Positions 44,869-53,668 of a DNA stretch of 64,000 bases are shown here, piece by piece. Origin of the DNA: Bacteroidales bacterium (lineage in GTDB: Bacteria; Bacteroidota; Bacteroidia; Bacteroidales; UBA932). Each line of letters starts with the position of its first letter. The first letter of the stretch is position 1. The position numbers were made by a program, and so were the translations under genes. The stretch covers positions 1-64,000 of the forward strand of contig JAGCJX010000012.1 in the NCBI GenBank assembly GCA_017647795.1. The letters run 5' to 3'. The notes beneath the pieces are model-generated. The model saw nothing but the letters and a program-made list of their open reading frames with translations. It did no database searches and had not been told where the DNA came from.

Positions 44869-46857
44869 ATGAGAAGATGTAAATTATTGGCTTTTATGAT
44901 GATGGCCGTGACCTTGCTGGGTATTGCAAGTTGTATTACGGATCCGGAGTTTAAGCCGGCTGACATTTCTGTTAGCACTACGACGTTGAATTTTTCTGCG
45001 GAAGGCGGTTCTGCAACCATTGAGTTGCTCTCTAACCGCGACTGGAAGCTGGAAGTTGTTGGCGAAGAAGTGACCTGGTTGGCGGTAAGCCGAATCTCGG
45101 CCGAGGCTTCGGAGGCTTCGCATACCATTACCATTAGTACGCTTCCCTTGGATGGTGTGACTCGTCAGGCTACCTTGAATTTTAGAACCGAGACGGTCTA
45201 TGCTTCGGTTCGTGTTACCCAAAAGGGCAATGTTTCATCGGCGGTGACCTCGTTCTCAGATGACTTCGCTTCCATTGAAGAGGCCAATGTGGCCTATACC
45301 GACAAAGGATGGAGTTTCTACTCGTCCGATCCGAGCGATGTGTATTACGGATGGAGAACCGGTTTGTACAATAGCGACAAATACATCCAGATTGCACCGT
45401 ATAGTTCTTCGCAGGACCAAGTCGTGGCTTATGCAACGACCCCTTTGTTGAATGTGCGTGATGCGGCGCAAAAGAACCTGTCTTTCCAAGTGGCCCTGTA
45501 CTACAAAGAAGAGGATGCTTCGAAATTGGAAGTGGTGGCTTCCACCGACTTCGCAGGAGACTATGCGGCGGCTACGTGGACAGTAGTTTACGACGCAACC
45601 TTCCCGGCAGGAGCCTCAATGAATAGTTGGAAGACGCACAACGTGAACCTGGAAGAAACCTACGGAGATGTGGCGGAGGTGTATTTTGCATTCCGTTATA
45701 CCGGTAAGTCCAACACCTATCGTTTGGACAACGTGGTCTTTGGTGATACAGCGGGAACCAACCCCGACAATCCTAATAATCCGGACAATCCTTCTGACAT
45801 TGGGGACAATTGGAAGAATCCGGCTGTCTCGGCCTTTGGTGATGACTTCCAATCCATTCAAACCGGCTACATTTCGTATGTTTCCGATAACTGGACCTTC
45901 TGGTCTTCGGATATGTCGGATATCAACTACCAATTCAAGACCCGCGTCTGGGAAGCTGAAACGGCGGTGGATAAATACTTGGACATTGCCCCCTATGCTT
46001 CCTCTCAGGCACAAGTGACTGCATTTGCCATGCTGCCGAAGATGAACGTGGCAGAGTCGGCTCCGAAGGAACTGAAGTTTGATACGGCTTTGTATTACAA
46101 GGAAGAGGACCAATCGCAGTTTGAAGTGGTGGTATCTTCGGATTTTGCAGGAGATTTTGAAACAGCAACTTGGACGGTTGTGTACGATGCAACCTATCCG
46201 GCAGCTTCGGAAACCAACGTTTGGAAGACCCATACGGTGGACTTTTCGGATTATGCGGCGGCAGACTCATTGTTTGTGGCATTCCGTTATACCGGAAAAT
46301 CGAATACCTACCGTTTGGACAACGTCATCTTCGGTACCCCCGAGCACATGAATGGCGGAAATGAAGGCAATGGAGATGATCCGGGCAATGACAACCCCAG
46401 TGGCGGCGAAGGAAATGGTGTTTACTCCAGCAATCTTGCTTTGCCGACCGCGGATAGTAGTTCTGAGGCGCATTATGCCGTGAAAGTGATTGTGGATGGT
46501 GAGGAATATCCGGCCTTGAAACTAGGTAAATCGGAAGCGGGTGGAACCTATACCGTGGGAAATCTGCCGGCAACCGGAGATGTAACCTTGACCTTCTATG
46601 GTGTGGCTTGGAAAGGAAAATCCTGTGATTTGACCATTGCGGTCAACAACGGTGGACAAATTGATGGAGGAGCCTCCAAAACCCTTTCGTTGGTTCCGAA
46701 CCAGGGGGCGGCCCAAAATACTCCGTTTACGATTACTTTTGGGGACAAAGATTTTTATACGTTGAACTTGACCGGTGTTACCGAAAATACAACGTTGACA
46801 TTCTCTACGCCGAATGCAAAACCTCGTTGTATTCTGACCGGTTTGAACGTGAACTAA
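44869..46857 (+). CDS. Surface lipoprotein: BACON, two choice-of-anchor-J-like domains, shared C-terminal module (662 aa)
   Basis: Lipobox LLGIASCITD, then a BACON domain (about 30-118, STTTLNFSAEGGSATIELLS). Two similar jelly-roll-like domains follow (about 128-296 and 322-489). Both contain ALYYKEED, ATWTVVYDAT and FRYTGKSNTYRLDNV, as in choice-of-anchor-J/DUF5017-like regions that often accompany DUF5689. Acidic Asn/Pro/Gly linkers separate the parts. The C-terminal module (517-662) matches the end of the 1442-aa lipoprotein. It is first in the operon, with 3 bp between its stop and the nuclease start. Probably a surface binding or tethering subunit; ligand unknown. Confidence 0.8.
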   Translation: MRRCKLLAFMMMAVTLLGIASCITDPEFKPADISVSTTTLNFSAEGGSATIELLSNRDWKLEVVGEEVTWLAVSRISAEASEASHTITISTLPLDGVTRQATLNFRTETVYASVRVTQKGNVSSAVTSFSDDFASIEEANVAYTDKGWSFYSSDPSDVYYGWRTGLYNSDKYIQIAPYSSSQDQVVAYATTPLLNVRDAAQKNLSFQVALYYKEEDASKLEVVASTDFAGDYAAATWTVVYDATFPAGASMNSWKTHNVNLEETYGDVAEVYFAFRYTGKSNTYRLDNVVFGDTAGTNPDNPNNPDNPSDIGDNWKNPAVSAFGDDFQSIQTGYISYVSDNWTFWSSDMSDINYQFKTRVWEAETAVDKYLDIAPYASSQAQVTAFAMLPKMNVAESAPKELKFDTALYYKEEDQSQFEVVVSSDFAGDFETATWTVVYDATYPAASETNVWKTHTVDFSDYAAADSLFVAFRYTGKSNTYRLDNVIFGTPEHMNGGNEGNGDDPGNDNPSGGEGNGVYSSNLALPTADSSSEAHYAVKVIVDGEEYPALKLGKSEAGGTYTVGNLPATGDVTLTFYGVAWKGKSCDLTIAVNNGGQIDGGASKTLSLVPNQGAAQNTPFTITFGDKDFYTLNLTGVTENTTLTFSTPNAKPRCILTGLNVN

Positions 46858-46860
46858 TCC

Positions 46861-48072
46861 ATGAGACGTTTTCGTTTTTGTGGGCTCGCTGCATGGGCCA
46901 TGGTCGCCATTTTGCTGCTTCTGAACGCTTGTTCCGAAGAGGGCATTCCCAACCGTATTGTCTTGCAACATGAGACGGTCAGTGCGACCAACTCGGGCCA
47001 ATTCTTTGCCATTGAATCTTCTGAGCGTTGGGAGATTCAGATGGATTATCCCTATGGGGTAGAGCCTTGGTGTACCATCCGACCCTTGGAGGGTGAGGGT
47101 ACCCAACGCGACCTGCAGTTGTACCATACCAAGAATACTTCCGATCAGCCGAGGAAGGTTTTGATTCGTGTTGTGTTTGAGACGGAGGTCCTTTCGGTGA
47201 TTTTTGTTCAGGAGGCTGCGGAAGGAGTGCCTCCGGGTACGGACGATCCGAACGATGATCCGAACGATGATCCGAATGATGACCCGAATGATGACCCGAA
47301 CAACGACGGCTTGGTGTCCGATCCGGTGCAGGCTTGGATGGAATTGCCGCAAGTGGAGGTGGGAACGATGCAAGCCTTTGTGACGCACCGTTTTGAGTCG
47401 AACAATTTTTCTGCACGCAATTACTCCATGCTTTACGATGCCACCAACCGCGTAGCGTTGTGGGTTGCTTATCCCTTGTGCGCGGACTACATGGGCAGTT
47501 CGGGCAGGAGTGACGATTGGGGTTTTGATCCCAAGATTCCGAAGCAGTACCAACCGAACCTGTACCGGGGATTCTCGGGTGGCTTTGACCGGGGACACCA
47601 ACTCCCGTCGGCAGATCGTACTCAGAGCCGATCTTTGAACCGGACAACCTTCTATTTTACCAACATGACACCTCAGCGTGGTGCGTTGAACCAACGGGCT
47701 TGGGCGGACCTGGAAGGTCGGGTACGCGGCTATACATCTTCGTGTGATACGTTGTACGTAGTGACCGGTGCGGTATTGGCCGCCGAGGGTGATGCTTCGC
47801 GGGAGTACGCAAAGGACAACGATGGAAACGATGTGGCGGTTCCCAAGGCCTATTACAAGGTCCTGTTGAAATACAATGTTGCATCCAACCATTATTCGTC
47901 GATTGGCTTCTGGTTTGAACACCGGGAATATGGCAATACGGTCACCATTTCCGAGACCCAGACTGTCCGTGAGATCGAAGAACGTACAGGATTTAACTTT
48001 TTTGCCAACTTGCCGGCTTCAGTTGCCGAGGAAGTGGAAACGGAATACAACCCCGGAGCTTGGGGATTTTAA
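46861..48072 (+). CDS. Secreted DNA/RNA non-specific endonuclease (NucA/Serratia type) with BACON-like N terminus (403 aa)
   Basis: Lipoprotein signal (LLLLNACSEEG), BACON-like domain (about 30-118), a D-P-N-D repeat linker (about 125-148), then the nuclease domain to the end. The catalytic motif is Asp243-Arg-Gly-His246 in FDRGHQLPSADRTQSR. The metal-site asparagine follows in YFTNMTPQRGALNQRAW, with Asn268 and Asn277. The enzyme should cut single- and double-stranded DNA and RNA outside the cell. The intact motif argues for an active nuclease. Third-party inhibitors, immunity proteins or toxin-export domains are absent, so a nutritional role fits better than a toxin role. Confidence 0.93.
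   Translation: MRRFRFCGLAAWAMVAILLLLNACSEEGIPNRIVLQHETVSATNSGQFFAIESSERWEIQMDYPYGVEPWCTIRPLEGEGTQRDLQLYHTKNTSDQPRKVLIRVVFETEVLSVIFVQEAAEGVPPGTDDPNDDPNDDPNDDPNDDPNNDGLVSDPVQAWMELPQVEVGTMQAFVTHRFESNNFSARNYSMLYDATNRVALWVAYPLCADYMGSSGRSDDWGFDPKIPKQYQPNLYRGFSGGFDRGHQLPSADRTQSRSLNRTTFYFTNMTPQRGALNQRAWADLEGRVRGYTSSCDTLYVVTGAVLAAEGDASREYAKDNDGNDVAVPKAYYKVLLKYNVASNHYSSIGFWFEHREYGNTVTISETQTVREIEERTGFNFFANLPASVAEEVETEYNPGAWGF
47245..47304 (+). repeat. 12-bp tandem repeat in the nuclease linker (about 5 copies)
   Basis: Five tandem 12-mers, consensus GATCCGAACGAT, encode Asp-Pro-Asn-Asp. The third and fourth copies differ by synonymous changes and the fifth ends in Asn-Asn. Slippage would lengthen or shorten the linker between BACON and nuclease domains without frameshift. 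Confidence 0.9.
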
Positions 48073-48084
48073 GGAAAGAAGAAG

Positions 48085-49143
48085 ATGAAAATCAATAACA
48101 ACTTGTTACTGGGCCTGATCTGTCTCTTTGCGGCAGTTTCCTTGTCGGCGCAGGACCGGACCTATACGGTGATGTTCTACAACGTCGAAAACCTCTTTGA
48201 CGTGTACAACGATCCCAACGTCCGGGATGATGAATTTACGCCCGAAGGCCCGAAGGAGTGGACCGAAACCAAGTATTGGAAGAAAATTGCAAACACCGCG
48301 GAGGTGTTGCATGCCATCGCGCAAGCCAACCGTCAGTTCCCGGCCATCATTGGTTTGAGTGAAATTGAAAACCGTTTGGTCTTGGATGATTTGGTTTCCG
48401 ACGAACGCCTGGCTTCGGCCAACTATCAGATTGTCCACTACGACTCTCCGGAGGCTCGTGGGGTGGATGTGGCGTTGTTGTACCGTCCAGATCTGTTTGA
48501 GTACGAATGGAGTGATCCCATCCGAACCCGCATCCCCAGCCGTCCGGATTTCAAGACCCGCGACATTCTAGCCGTTTGTGGTCGTATTGAGGGAGAATTG
48601 TTTTGTTTCTTTGTGAACCACTGGTCGTCTCGCCGTGGTGGAGCCCAGTCGTCCGAGTACCTGCGTTGTGGTGGGGCTCAAACTGTGCGGGACTATGCAG
48701 ACTCTTTGCGCCAGGTCCACCCGGAAATCAAGTTGGTGGTGATGGGCGATATGAACGATGATCCGGTGGACAAGAGTATTCTGGAGGTTCTGGGTGGAGC
48801 CGGTGATCCGGAAAACATCCCCGAAGGTGGAATGTTCAACCCGTTCTATGCGTTGTTCCAGGACGGCTATGGCACCTTGGCCTACCAGGATGCCTGGAGT
48901 TTGTACGACAACATCGTGGTCAGCGATAACCTGATGAACTTGGATCAGGAAGGAAGTCTGCGCCTGATGCCCGTGAAGTTGCGCCGTCAGACCTACTACG
49001 CTTCCATCTTCAAACGTTCGTTCCTGATACAACAAAAAGGGCAGTACAAGAACTATCCTTGGCGGACGTACAGCGGGAATGCTTTTTTAGGCGGGTACAG
49101 TGACCACTTGCCTGTTTTCATTACGATTGGAAAAGAAAAATAG
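48085..49143 (+). CDS. Secreted endonuclease/exonuclease/phosphatase (EEP) family enzyme (352 aa)
   Basis: Signal peptide MKINNNLLLGLICLFAAVSLSAQ, then a DNase I-like EEP domain with all key blocks: VMFYNVENLFD, IGLSEIENR (metal Glu), VDVALLYRPDLF, VNHWSSRRGG, VVMGDMNDDPVD and the C-terminal YSDHLPVFI (Asp-His pair). It is predicted to be a periplasmic or secreted phosphodiesterase acting on DNA, RNA fragments or other phosphate esters. It lies 12 bp after the nuclease gene, and its stop is 5 bp before the receptor ATG. Together they could cut and trim extracellular nucleic acid. Confidence 0.9.
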   Translation: MKINNNLLLGLICLFAAVSLSAQDRTYTVMFYNVENLFDVYNDPNVRDDEFTPEGPKEWTETKYWKKIANTAEVLHAIAQANRQFPAIIGLSEIENRLVLDDLVSDERLASANYQIVHYDSPEARGVDVALLYRPDLFEYEWSDPIRTRIPSRPDFKTRDILAVCGRIEGELFCFFVNHWSSRRGGAQSSEYLRCGGAQTVRDYADSLRQVHPEIKLVVMGDMNDDPVDKSILEVLGGAGDPENIPEGGMFNPFYALFQDGYGTLAYQDAWSLYDNIVVSDNLMNLDQEGSLRLMPVKLRRQTYYASIFKRSFLIQQKGQYKNYPWRTYSGNAFLGGYSDHLPVFITIGKEK

Positions 49144-49148
49144 TGCCT

Positions 49149-51884
49149 ATGAAACGTATATTTTCGATAAAACTGATTCTGTTGTTGACTTTGTTGGTGC
49201 CGACGGCTGTGTGGGCCCAAGAAGGGGGAATCCGCGGTATTGTGATCAACCGCGTCACCAAACAACCCATCGCGGATGCGAAGGTATCGGTGGTGACAAC
49301 GGCGGGGGAATTCTTCCGTTATACCGATGCGAACGGTGCATTTGAGTTGGTGGGTATTCCTGACGGCATGCAACACGTGCGCGTGGAAGCTGCCTACTTT
49401 CAGGATACCGACTTGAACGTCAAGGTAGAAGGTTATGTAAAAGACTTGCATCGTATATCCATGGCACCCGACTTGGGGTCTGTGGGTGTGGACGATGCCT
49501 TTGTTGAGTTGGACAGTGAGAACGAAGCCGGCTACGAAGATGTTCCCTCTGTTCTTGCTTCCAGCAAAGATGTCTATGAAAACATCGCCGGCTACAAGTT
49601 CAGCGCAGCCCGTTTCTTGAGCCGCGGTTACGAAAGTGGTACCTCGGATGTGTATTTGAACGGCATCCGTTTGAACGATGCGTTGACAGGCTATACCCCG
49701 CACTCGTTGTGGAGTGGTCTGAACGAGGCAACTCGTGAAAAAGAAGTGGTGACCGGTATGAGTGCGACCGAATATGGAGTCGGTGGGATCAACGGTGTGA
49801 CCAACATCAATGCCTATGCATCTTCGGTGAAGAAAGGTTACCGTTTCAGTTTGTTGACCTCCAGTGGCCAATACCGTTTCCGGGCCATGGCTACCTATGC
49901 CTCCGGAATGATGGACAACGGTTGGGCCTATGCCTTCTCGGTTTCAACCCGTTTGGGGGGTAACGATTACGTCGAAGGCATCTTTTACAATGCCCTGGCA
50001 TACTATGCAGGGGTTGAGAAGAAATTTGACGATGCACACAAGCTTTCGTTGACCTTGCTGGGCTCTCCGAGTCAGCGTGGTGCACAAACGGCAGCGACCC
50101 AAGAGGTCTATGATTTGTTGGGCAACAACTACTACAACCCGAACTGGGGTTATCAAAATGGCAAAGTACGCAACTCCCGGGTGCGTGATTCGCACGAGCC
50201 GTTGTTTGTGTTGAACTACGAATATACGCCGAACCACGATACCAAGTGGGTGCTTGCCCTTTCGTACCGCATGGGTCGCAACGGATACTCCCGTTTGGAC
50301 TGGTACGATGCAGCCGATCCTCGCCCGGATTACTACCGCAACCTGCCGAGCTACTACGATGAAAACCCGACTTTGGCGGCGTGGGTGAAAGACGGTTGGT
50401 TGAGCGATGACAACATCCGCCACATCAATTGGGACCGTTTGTATCAAGTAAACCGCAACAGCGGAGCCCGCTCGAAATACGTTGTGGAAGAATCCCACAC
50501 CGACCAGGATGACTTCAACTTCAACCTCCAGTACAGCCACCGTTTTGCTGCCTGGTTGAAACTCAATGCTGGTTACAATTACCGTTGGAACCGTACCGAA
50601 TACTACAAGATCATCAAGGACTTGTTGGGGGGAGAATACTGGATTGACGTGGACCAGTTTGCCGAACGTGATTACGGTTCCGGTGATCAGATTCAAAATG
50701 ACTTGAACAACCCCGACCGCAAGGTGAAGGTGGGCGACAAATATGGCTATGACTACTATGCCAATGTACGCAACCACCGGGCATGGGTTGTGGCTCAGAC
50801 CAACGTGGGTGCCTTGGAAGCTACCCTGGCAGGGGAAGCCGGTTACCAGACTTTCTGGCGTGACGGTTTGTACCGCAAGGGCCTTTTCCCGGACAACTCT
50901 TATGGTGAGTCAGAAAAATCCAATTTCTTTACCTACACCGCGAAATTGGGATTGAACTACAAATTTGAAGGCAGCAACCGCCTATACGCCAACATCGGTT
51001 ATGTACAGTCGGCACCTTACTTCCAAGAGTCGTTCCTGTCCCCGAGAACCCGGAACAGCCTGGTACCCCACCTGACGACCGAAAAGACCTTCAGTACAGA
51101 TTTGAACTATGCCCTGAAGGTGGGTGAGTTTGCCCTGCGTGCGTCGGTGTTCTACACCACCATCCACGACCAGACGGATTTGATCAGTTTCTATGACGAC
51201 ATCCAACGTGCCTACACCAACTTTGCGATGAGTGGCATCGACCAACGCAACGTAGGGATGGAATTGGGAATGAAAGTGCCGTTGTCGTACGGTCTCTCTC
51301 TTCAAGGAGCTTTGTCTTACGGCAACTACGTCTATACTTCGACGCCTTACGTGACCCAAACCATTGACAACAGCGAAGCCGTGGTTCTGGAGAATGCAAA
51401 GGTGTATTGGGAAGGATACAAAGTACCCAGCACCCCGCAGTTGGCTGCCAACTTGGGATTGAACTACCGTTCGGAACGTTACCTCTTTGCCGGTATCGAT
51501 GTGAGCTACTTTGATGGTATGTATTTGTCCATGAACCCCCTCCGTCGTACGGACTACGCAAACATCGGTTACGACCTCTCGACTCCTGAAGGTTATGCCC
51601 AAATGCGTAAAATGACCGATCAAGAACGTTTGACCCCCGGTTTTGTGGTGAATGCAAACATCGGAAAATCGTGGTACATCCACGGAAAATACAACTTGGG
51701 TGTGAGTGTGGACATAAAGAACATCTTGAACAACACCAACTTCCGCACCGGAGGTTTTGAGCAAATGCGTCTGACAGCCAACAAGGATGCTTCGGGCAAT
51801 ATCTTGAATTACACCGCATTTGACTCCAAGTACTTCTACATGTTCGGTACGACCTACATGGTCAATGTTTATTTCAGATTCTAA
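49149..51884 (+). CDS. TonB-dependent outer-membrane receptor with N-terminal carboxypeptidase-regulatory-like domain (911 aa)
   Basis: Signal peptide MKRIFSIKLILLLTLLVPTA ending VWAQ. A carboxypeptidase-D regulatory-like domain follows (GIRGIVINRVTKQPIADAKV), then a plug (SRGYESGTSDVYLNGIRLND, GINGVTNINAYAS) and a long barrel ending in a C-terminal Phe (YMVNVYFRF). A GTG two codons upstream overlaps the EEP stop; the ATG at 49149 is chosen because it starts the signal peptide. No SusD gene is present, so it is not a classical polysaccharide SusC/D pair. The DUF5689 lipoprotein is the likely surface partner. The imported ligand is inferred from the two nuclease neighbours. Confidence 0.9.
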   Translation: MKRIFSIKLILLLTLLVPTAVWAQEGGIRGIVINRVTKQPIADAKVSVVTTAGEFFRYTDANGAFELVGIPDGMQHVRVEAAYFQDTDLNVKVEGYVKDLHRISMAPDLGSVGVDDAFVELDSENEAGYEDVPSVLASSKDVYENIAGYKFSAARFLSRGYESGTSDVYLNGIRLNDALTGYTPHSLWSGLNEATREKEVVTGMSATEYGVGGINGVTNINAYASSVKKGYRFSLLTSSGQYRFRAMATYASGMMDNGWAYAFSVSTRLGGNDYVEGIFYNALAYYAGVEKKFDDAHKLSLTLLGSPSQRGAQTAATQEVYDLLGNNYYNPNWGYQNGKVRNSRVRDSHEPLFVLNYEYTPNHDTKWVLALSYRMGRNGYSRLDWYDAADPRPDYYRNLPSYYDENPTLAAWVKDGWLSDDNIRHINWDRLYQVNRNSGARSKYVVEESHTDQDDFNFNLQYSHRFAAWLKLNAGYNYRWNRTEYYKIIKDLLGGEYWIDVDQFAERDYGSGDQIQNDLNNPDRKVKVGDKYGYDYYANVRNHRAWVVAQTNVGALEATLAGEAGYQTFWRDGLYRKGLFPDNSYGESEKSNFFTYTAKLGLNYKFEGSNRLYANIGYVQSAPYFQESFLSPRTRNSLVPHLTTEKTFSTDLNYALKVGEFALRASVFYTTIHDQTDLISFYDDIQRAYTNFAMSGIDQRNVGMELGMKVPLSYGLSLQGALSYGNYVYTSTPYVTQTIDNSEAVVLENAKVYWEGYKVPSTPQLAANLGLNYRSERYLFAGIDVSYFDGMYLSMNPLRRTDYANIGYDLSTPEGYAQMRKMTDQERLTPGFVVNANIGKSWYIHGKYNLGVSVDIKNILNNTNFRTGGFEQMRLTANKDASGNILNYTAFDSKYFYMFGTTYMVNVYFRF

Positions 51885-51899
51885 AACAGGAGGATGCTT

Positions 51900-52703
51900 A
51901 TGAAAAGATATGTTACGATGGTTTGTGCAGCCGTGATGATGTTGACGACTGCCTGCCAACAATGGGAAGCCCCGCAGCCGGCAGAACCGGTGGTGATGGA
52001 ACCCACGATGACCATTTCCGAGTTCAAACGTTTGTACACCGGAACCCCGCTGGAAATCTCCGACGAGAACCTTGTGATTACAGGCATCGTGAACAGCAGC
52101 GATGCTTCCGGCAACTTCTACCGTTCTTTCTACATCCAGGATGAGACCGGTGGAATCGAAGTCAAAATCGGGAAAACCGGCCTGTACAATGACTATCCGG
52201 AAGGAATGCGTATTTATATCAAACCCAAATACTTGTGCTTGGGAGCTTACGGTGGAATGGTGCAGTTGGGAGGCGTCTCCACCGAAGAACGCTACGAAAC
52301 CTCTTACATCGATGCCCAGTCCCTCATTGACCGGACGGTTTTCAAAGGAGAGGTGGGAGCCCCCCTTCAGCCTCAAGAAATTGCCACAGCTGCTGAAATC
52401 AACGATGCAATTTTGGGAAAATTAGTAACTTTGAAGGGTGCTAAGTATACCGGAGGCGACAATGGCTTGAAGACTTGGGCCGTGGCCGAAGATACCGAAA
52501 ACGGAATCGAAGCCAACTCGGGCAATCAGAATTTTGATTTGGGTGGCAAAAAGATCGTCGTTCGTAGCAGTGGCTATGCAGATTTTGCTACGCAATCTGT
52601 TCCGGAAATCGGAGCGGTCTGCGACCTGACCGGTATCATGACCAAGTACAACTCGACCTACCAACTGGTCCTGATTGACATTACAGGAGTAACAATTTTA
52701 TAA
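51900..52703 (+). CDS. DUF5689 (OB-fold-like) lipoprotein, putative receptor partner (267 aa)
   Basis: Lipobox MMLTTACQQWE. Residues ~35-150 form a DUF5689 domain: TMTISEFKRLYTGTPLEI, VITGIVNSSDASGNFYRSFYI and QDETGGIEVKIG. A second OB-like half follows (LVTLKGAKYTGGDNG ... LTGIMTKYNSTYQLVLID). The ribosome binding site AGGAGG at 51888-51893 is 6 bp before ATG 51900; a nearer ATG at 51894 abuts it and is unlikely. The gene follows the receptor by 15 bp, in the place usually held by SusD-like lipoproteins. It is related in fold to the four repeats of the 1442-aa protein. Confidence 0.85.
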   Translation: MKRYVTMVCAAVMMLTTACQQWEAPQPAEPVVMEPTMTISEFKRLYTGTPLEISDENLVITGIVNSSDASGNFYRSFYIQDETGGIEVKIGKTGLYNDYPEGMRIYIKPKYLCLGAYGGMVQLGGVSTEERYETSYIDAQSLIDRTVFKGEVGAPLQPQEIATAAEINDAILGKLVTLKGAKYTGGDNGLKTWAVAEDTENGIEANSGNQNFDLGGKKIVVRSSGYADFATQSVPEIGAVCDLTGIMTKYNSTYQLVLIDITGVTIL

Positions 52704-52714
52704 ACAAAAGAGAT

Positions 52715-53371
52715 ATGAAGTTTTTTATTGACACAGCCAACCTCGATCAAATTCGTGAGGCGTATGAAATGGGTGTTTTGGATGGTGTAACCACCAACCC
52801 TTCCTTGATGGCGAAAGAAGGTATCAAAGGTACCGAAAACCAACACAAACACTATGTGGACATCTGCAACATCGTAAACAGTGATGTAAGTGCAGAAGTG
52901 ATTGCTACCGATTTCGAAGGTATGGTTCGCGAAGGTGAAGCATTGGCAGCCTTGAACGAACACATCGTTGTGAAACTCCCTTGTACTGCAGACGGTATCA
53001 AAGCCGTGAAATACTTTGCAGGCAAAGGTATCCGTACCAACTGTACCTTGGTTTTCTCTGTGGGTCAAGCCTTGTTGGCTGCCAAAGCAGGAGCAACCTA
53101 CGTCTCTCCGTTTGTGGGCCGTTTGGACGATGTGTGCCACGACGGTGTTGAATTGATTCGCAAGATCGTTGCTATGTACAACTACTACGGTTATACCACC
53201 GAAGTGTTGGCTGCTTCCATCCGCCACACCATGCACATCATTGATTGCGTAGAAGCAGGAGCTGATGTGGCTACTTGCCCGCTTTCTGCAATCAAAGGCT
53301 TGCTCAACCACCCGCTTACGGATGTGGGATTGAAGAAATTCTTGGAAGATTACAAGAAAGTAAACGGTTAA
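52715..53371 (+). CDS. tal: Transaldolase (small TalC/MipB-type)
   Basis: 218-aa pentose phosphate pathway enzyme exchanging a three-carbon dihydroxyacetone unit. It begins MKFFIDTANLDQIREAYEMG with GVTTNPSLMAKEG. The Schiff-base lysine is Lys87 in VVKLPCTADG. Glu61 and Phe133 occupy the positions that are Gln and Tyr in fructose-6-phosphate aldolase, which points to transaldolase activity. It lies 11 bp after the DUF5689 gene, so read-through from the operon is likely, though its strong codon bias suggests a housekeeping gene that may also have another promoter. A link to pentose from degraded nucleic acid is speculative. Confidence 0.92.
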   Translation: MKFFIDTANLDQIREAYEMGVLDGVTTNPSLMAKEGIKGTENQHKHYVDICNIVNSDVSAEVIATDFEGMVREGEALAALNEHIVVKLPCTADGIKAVKYFAGKGIRTNCTLVFSVGQALLAAKAGATYVSPFVGRLDDVCHDGVELIRKIVAMYNYYGYTTEVLAASIRHTMHIIDCVEAGADVATCPLSAIKGLLNHPLTDVGLKKFLEDYKKVNG

Positions 53372-53395
53372 CCGCTTCCTTCAAGGAATAAACAG

Positions 53396-53444
53396 AGGGG
53401 ATGACGAAAAGTCTTAAAGACAGATTCGCCATCCCCTTTCTTTT
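53396..53444 (+). terminator. Terminator after transaldolase
   Basis: AGGGGATGACGA (53396-53407) pairs with TCGCCATCCCCT (53426-53437) with one mismatch, followed by TTCTTTT. The loop holds a second small hairpin (GTCTTAAAGAC). Confidence 0.8.
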
Positions 53445-53611
53445 ATGCTTTTGTGACCTTGTGAACAAAAAGAGGGTGACTAAATTATACCCAAAATCGA
53501 AGTTACTTTTGACGTTTGATAACTCAAAAGATTCGGGACCTACATTTTGTTTTATATTCTATAAAATCGTGATTATTCAATAAATGTAAATCGAAATGTA
53601 AACAACTGTGA

Positions 53612-53643
53612 TTGGGTCGCCCCATTTAATTTATCTAATTTTG
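53612..53643 (+). promoter_or_regulatory. Promoter of the regulator-efflux gene group
   Basis: TTG (53612-53614), a 21-bp gap and TAATTTTG (53636-53643), 25 bp before the ATG at 53669. Confidence 0.55.
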
Positions 53644-53668
53644 TACAATTGTAAAAGTGTAAGGCAAA

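Larger units (their letters stand above)
53372..53668. other. Intergenic region between transaldolase and the TPR/HTH regulator
   Basis: About 300 bp. It contains the transaldolase terminator and a promoter for the downstream regulator. Short direct repeats ATGTAAA lie at 53584-53590 and 53596-53602, 12 bp apart. No gene is supported. Confidence 0.6.

Noticed and set aside
46417-46857. Type IX secretion C-terminal sorting signal
   Set aside because: The module is about 146 residues and the proteins are N-terminal lipoproteins; the typical short conserved Lys-rich end of a type IX domain is missing.
47245-47304. CRISPR-like repeats
   Set aside because: The repeats are contiguous 12-mers without spacers and encode a protein linker.
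46861-48072. Interbacterial nuclease toxin
   Set aside because: There is no immunity gene, no Rhs, PAAR or LXG domain and no adaptor; the gene sits in an operon with a receptor and has a lipoprotein signal.
53401-53583. A 60-codon frame after transaldolase
   Set aside because: Its first codons are inside the terminator hairpin, it lacks a ribosome binding site and signal, and the sequence resembles no protein family.
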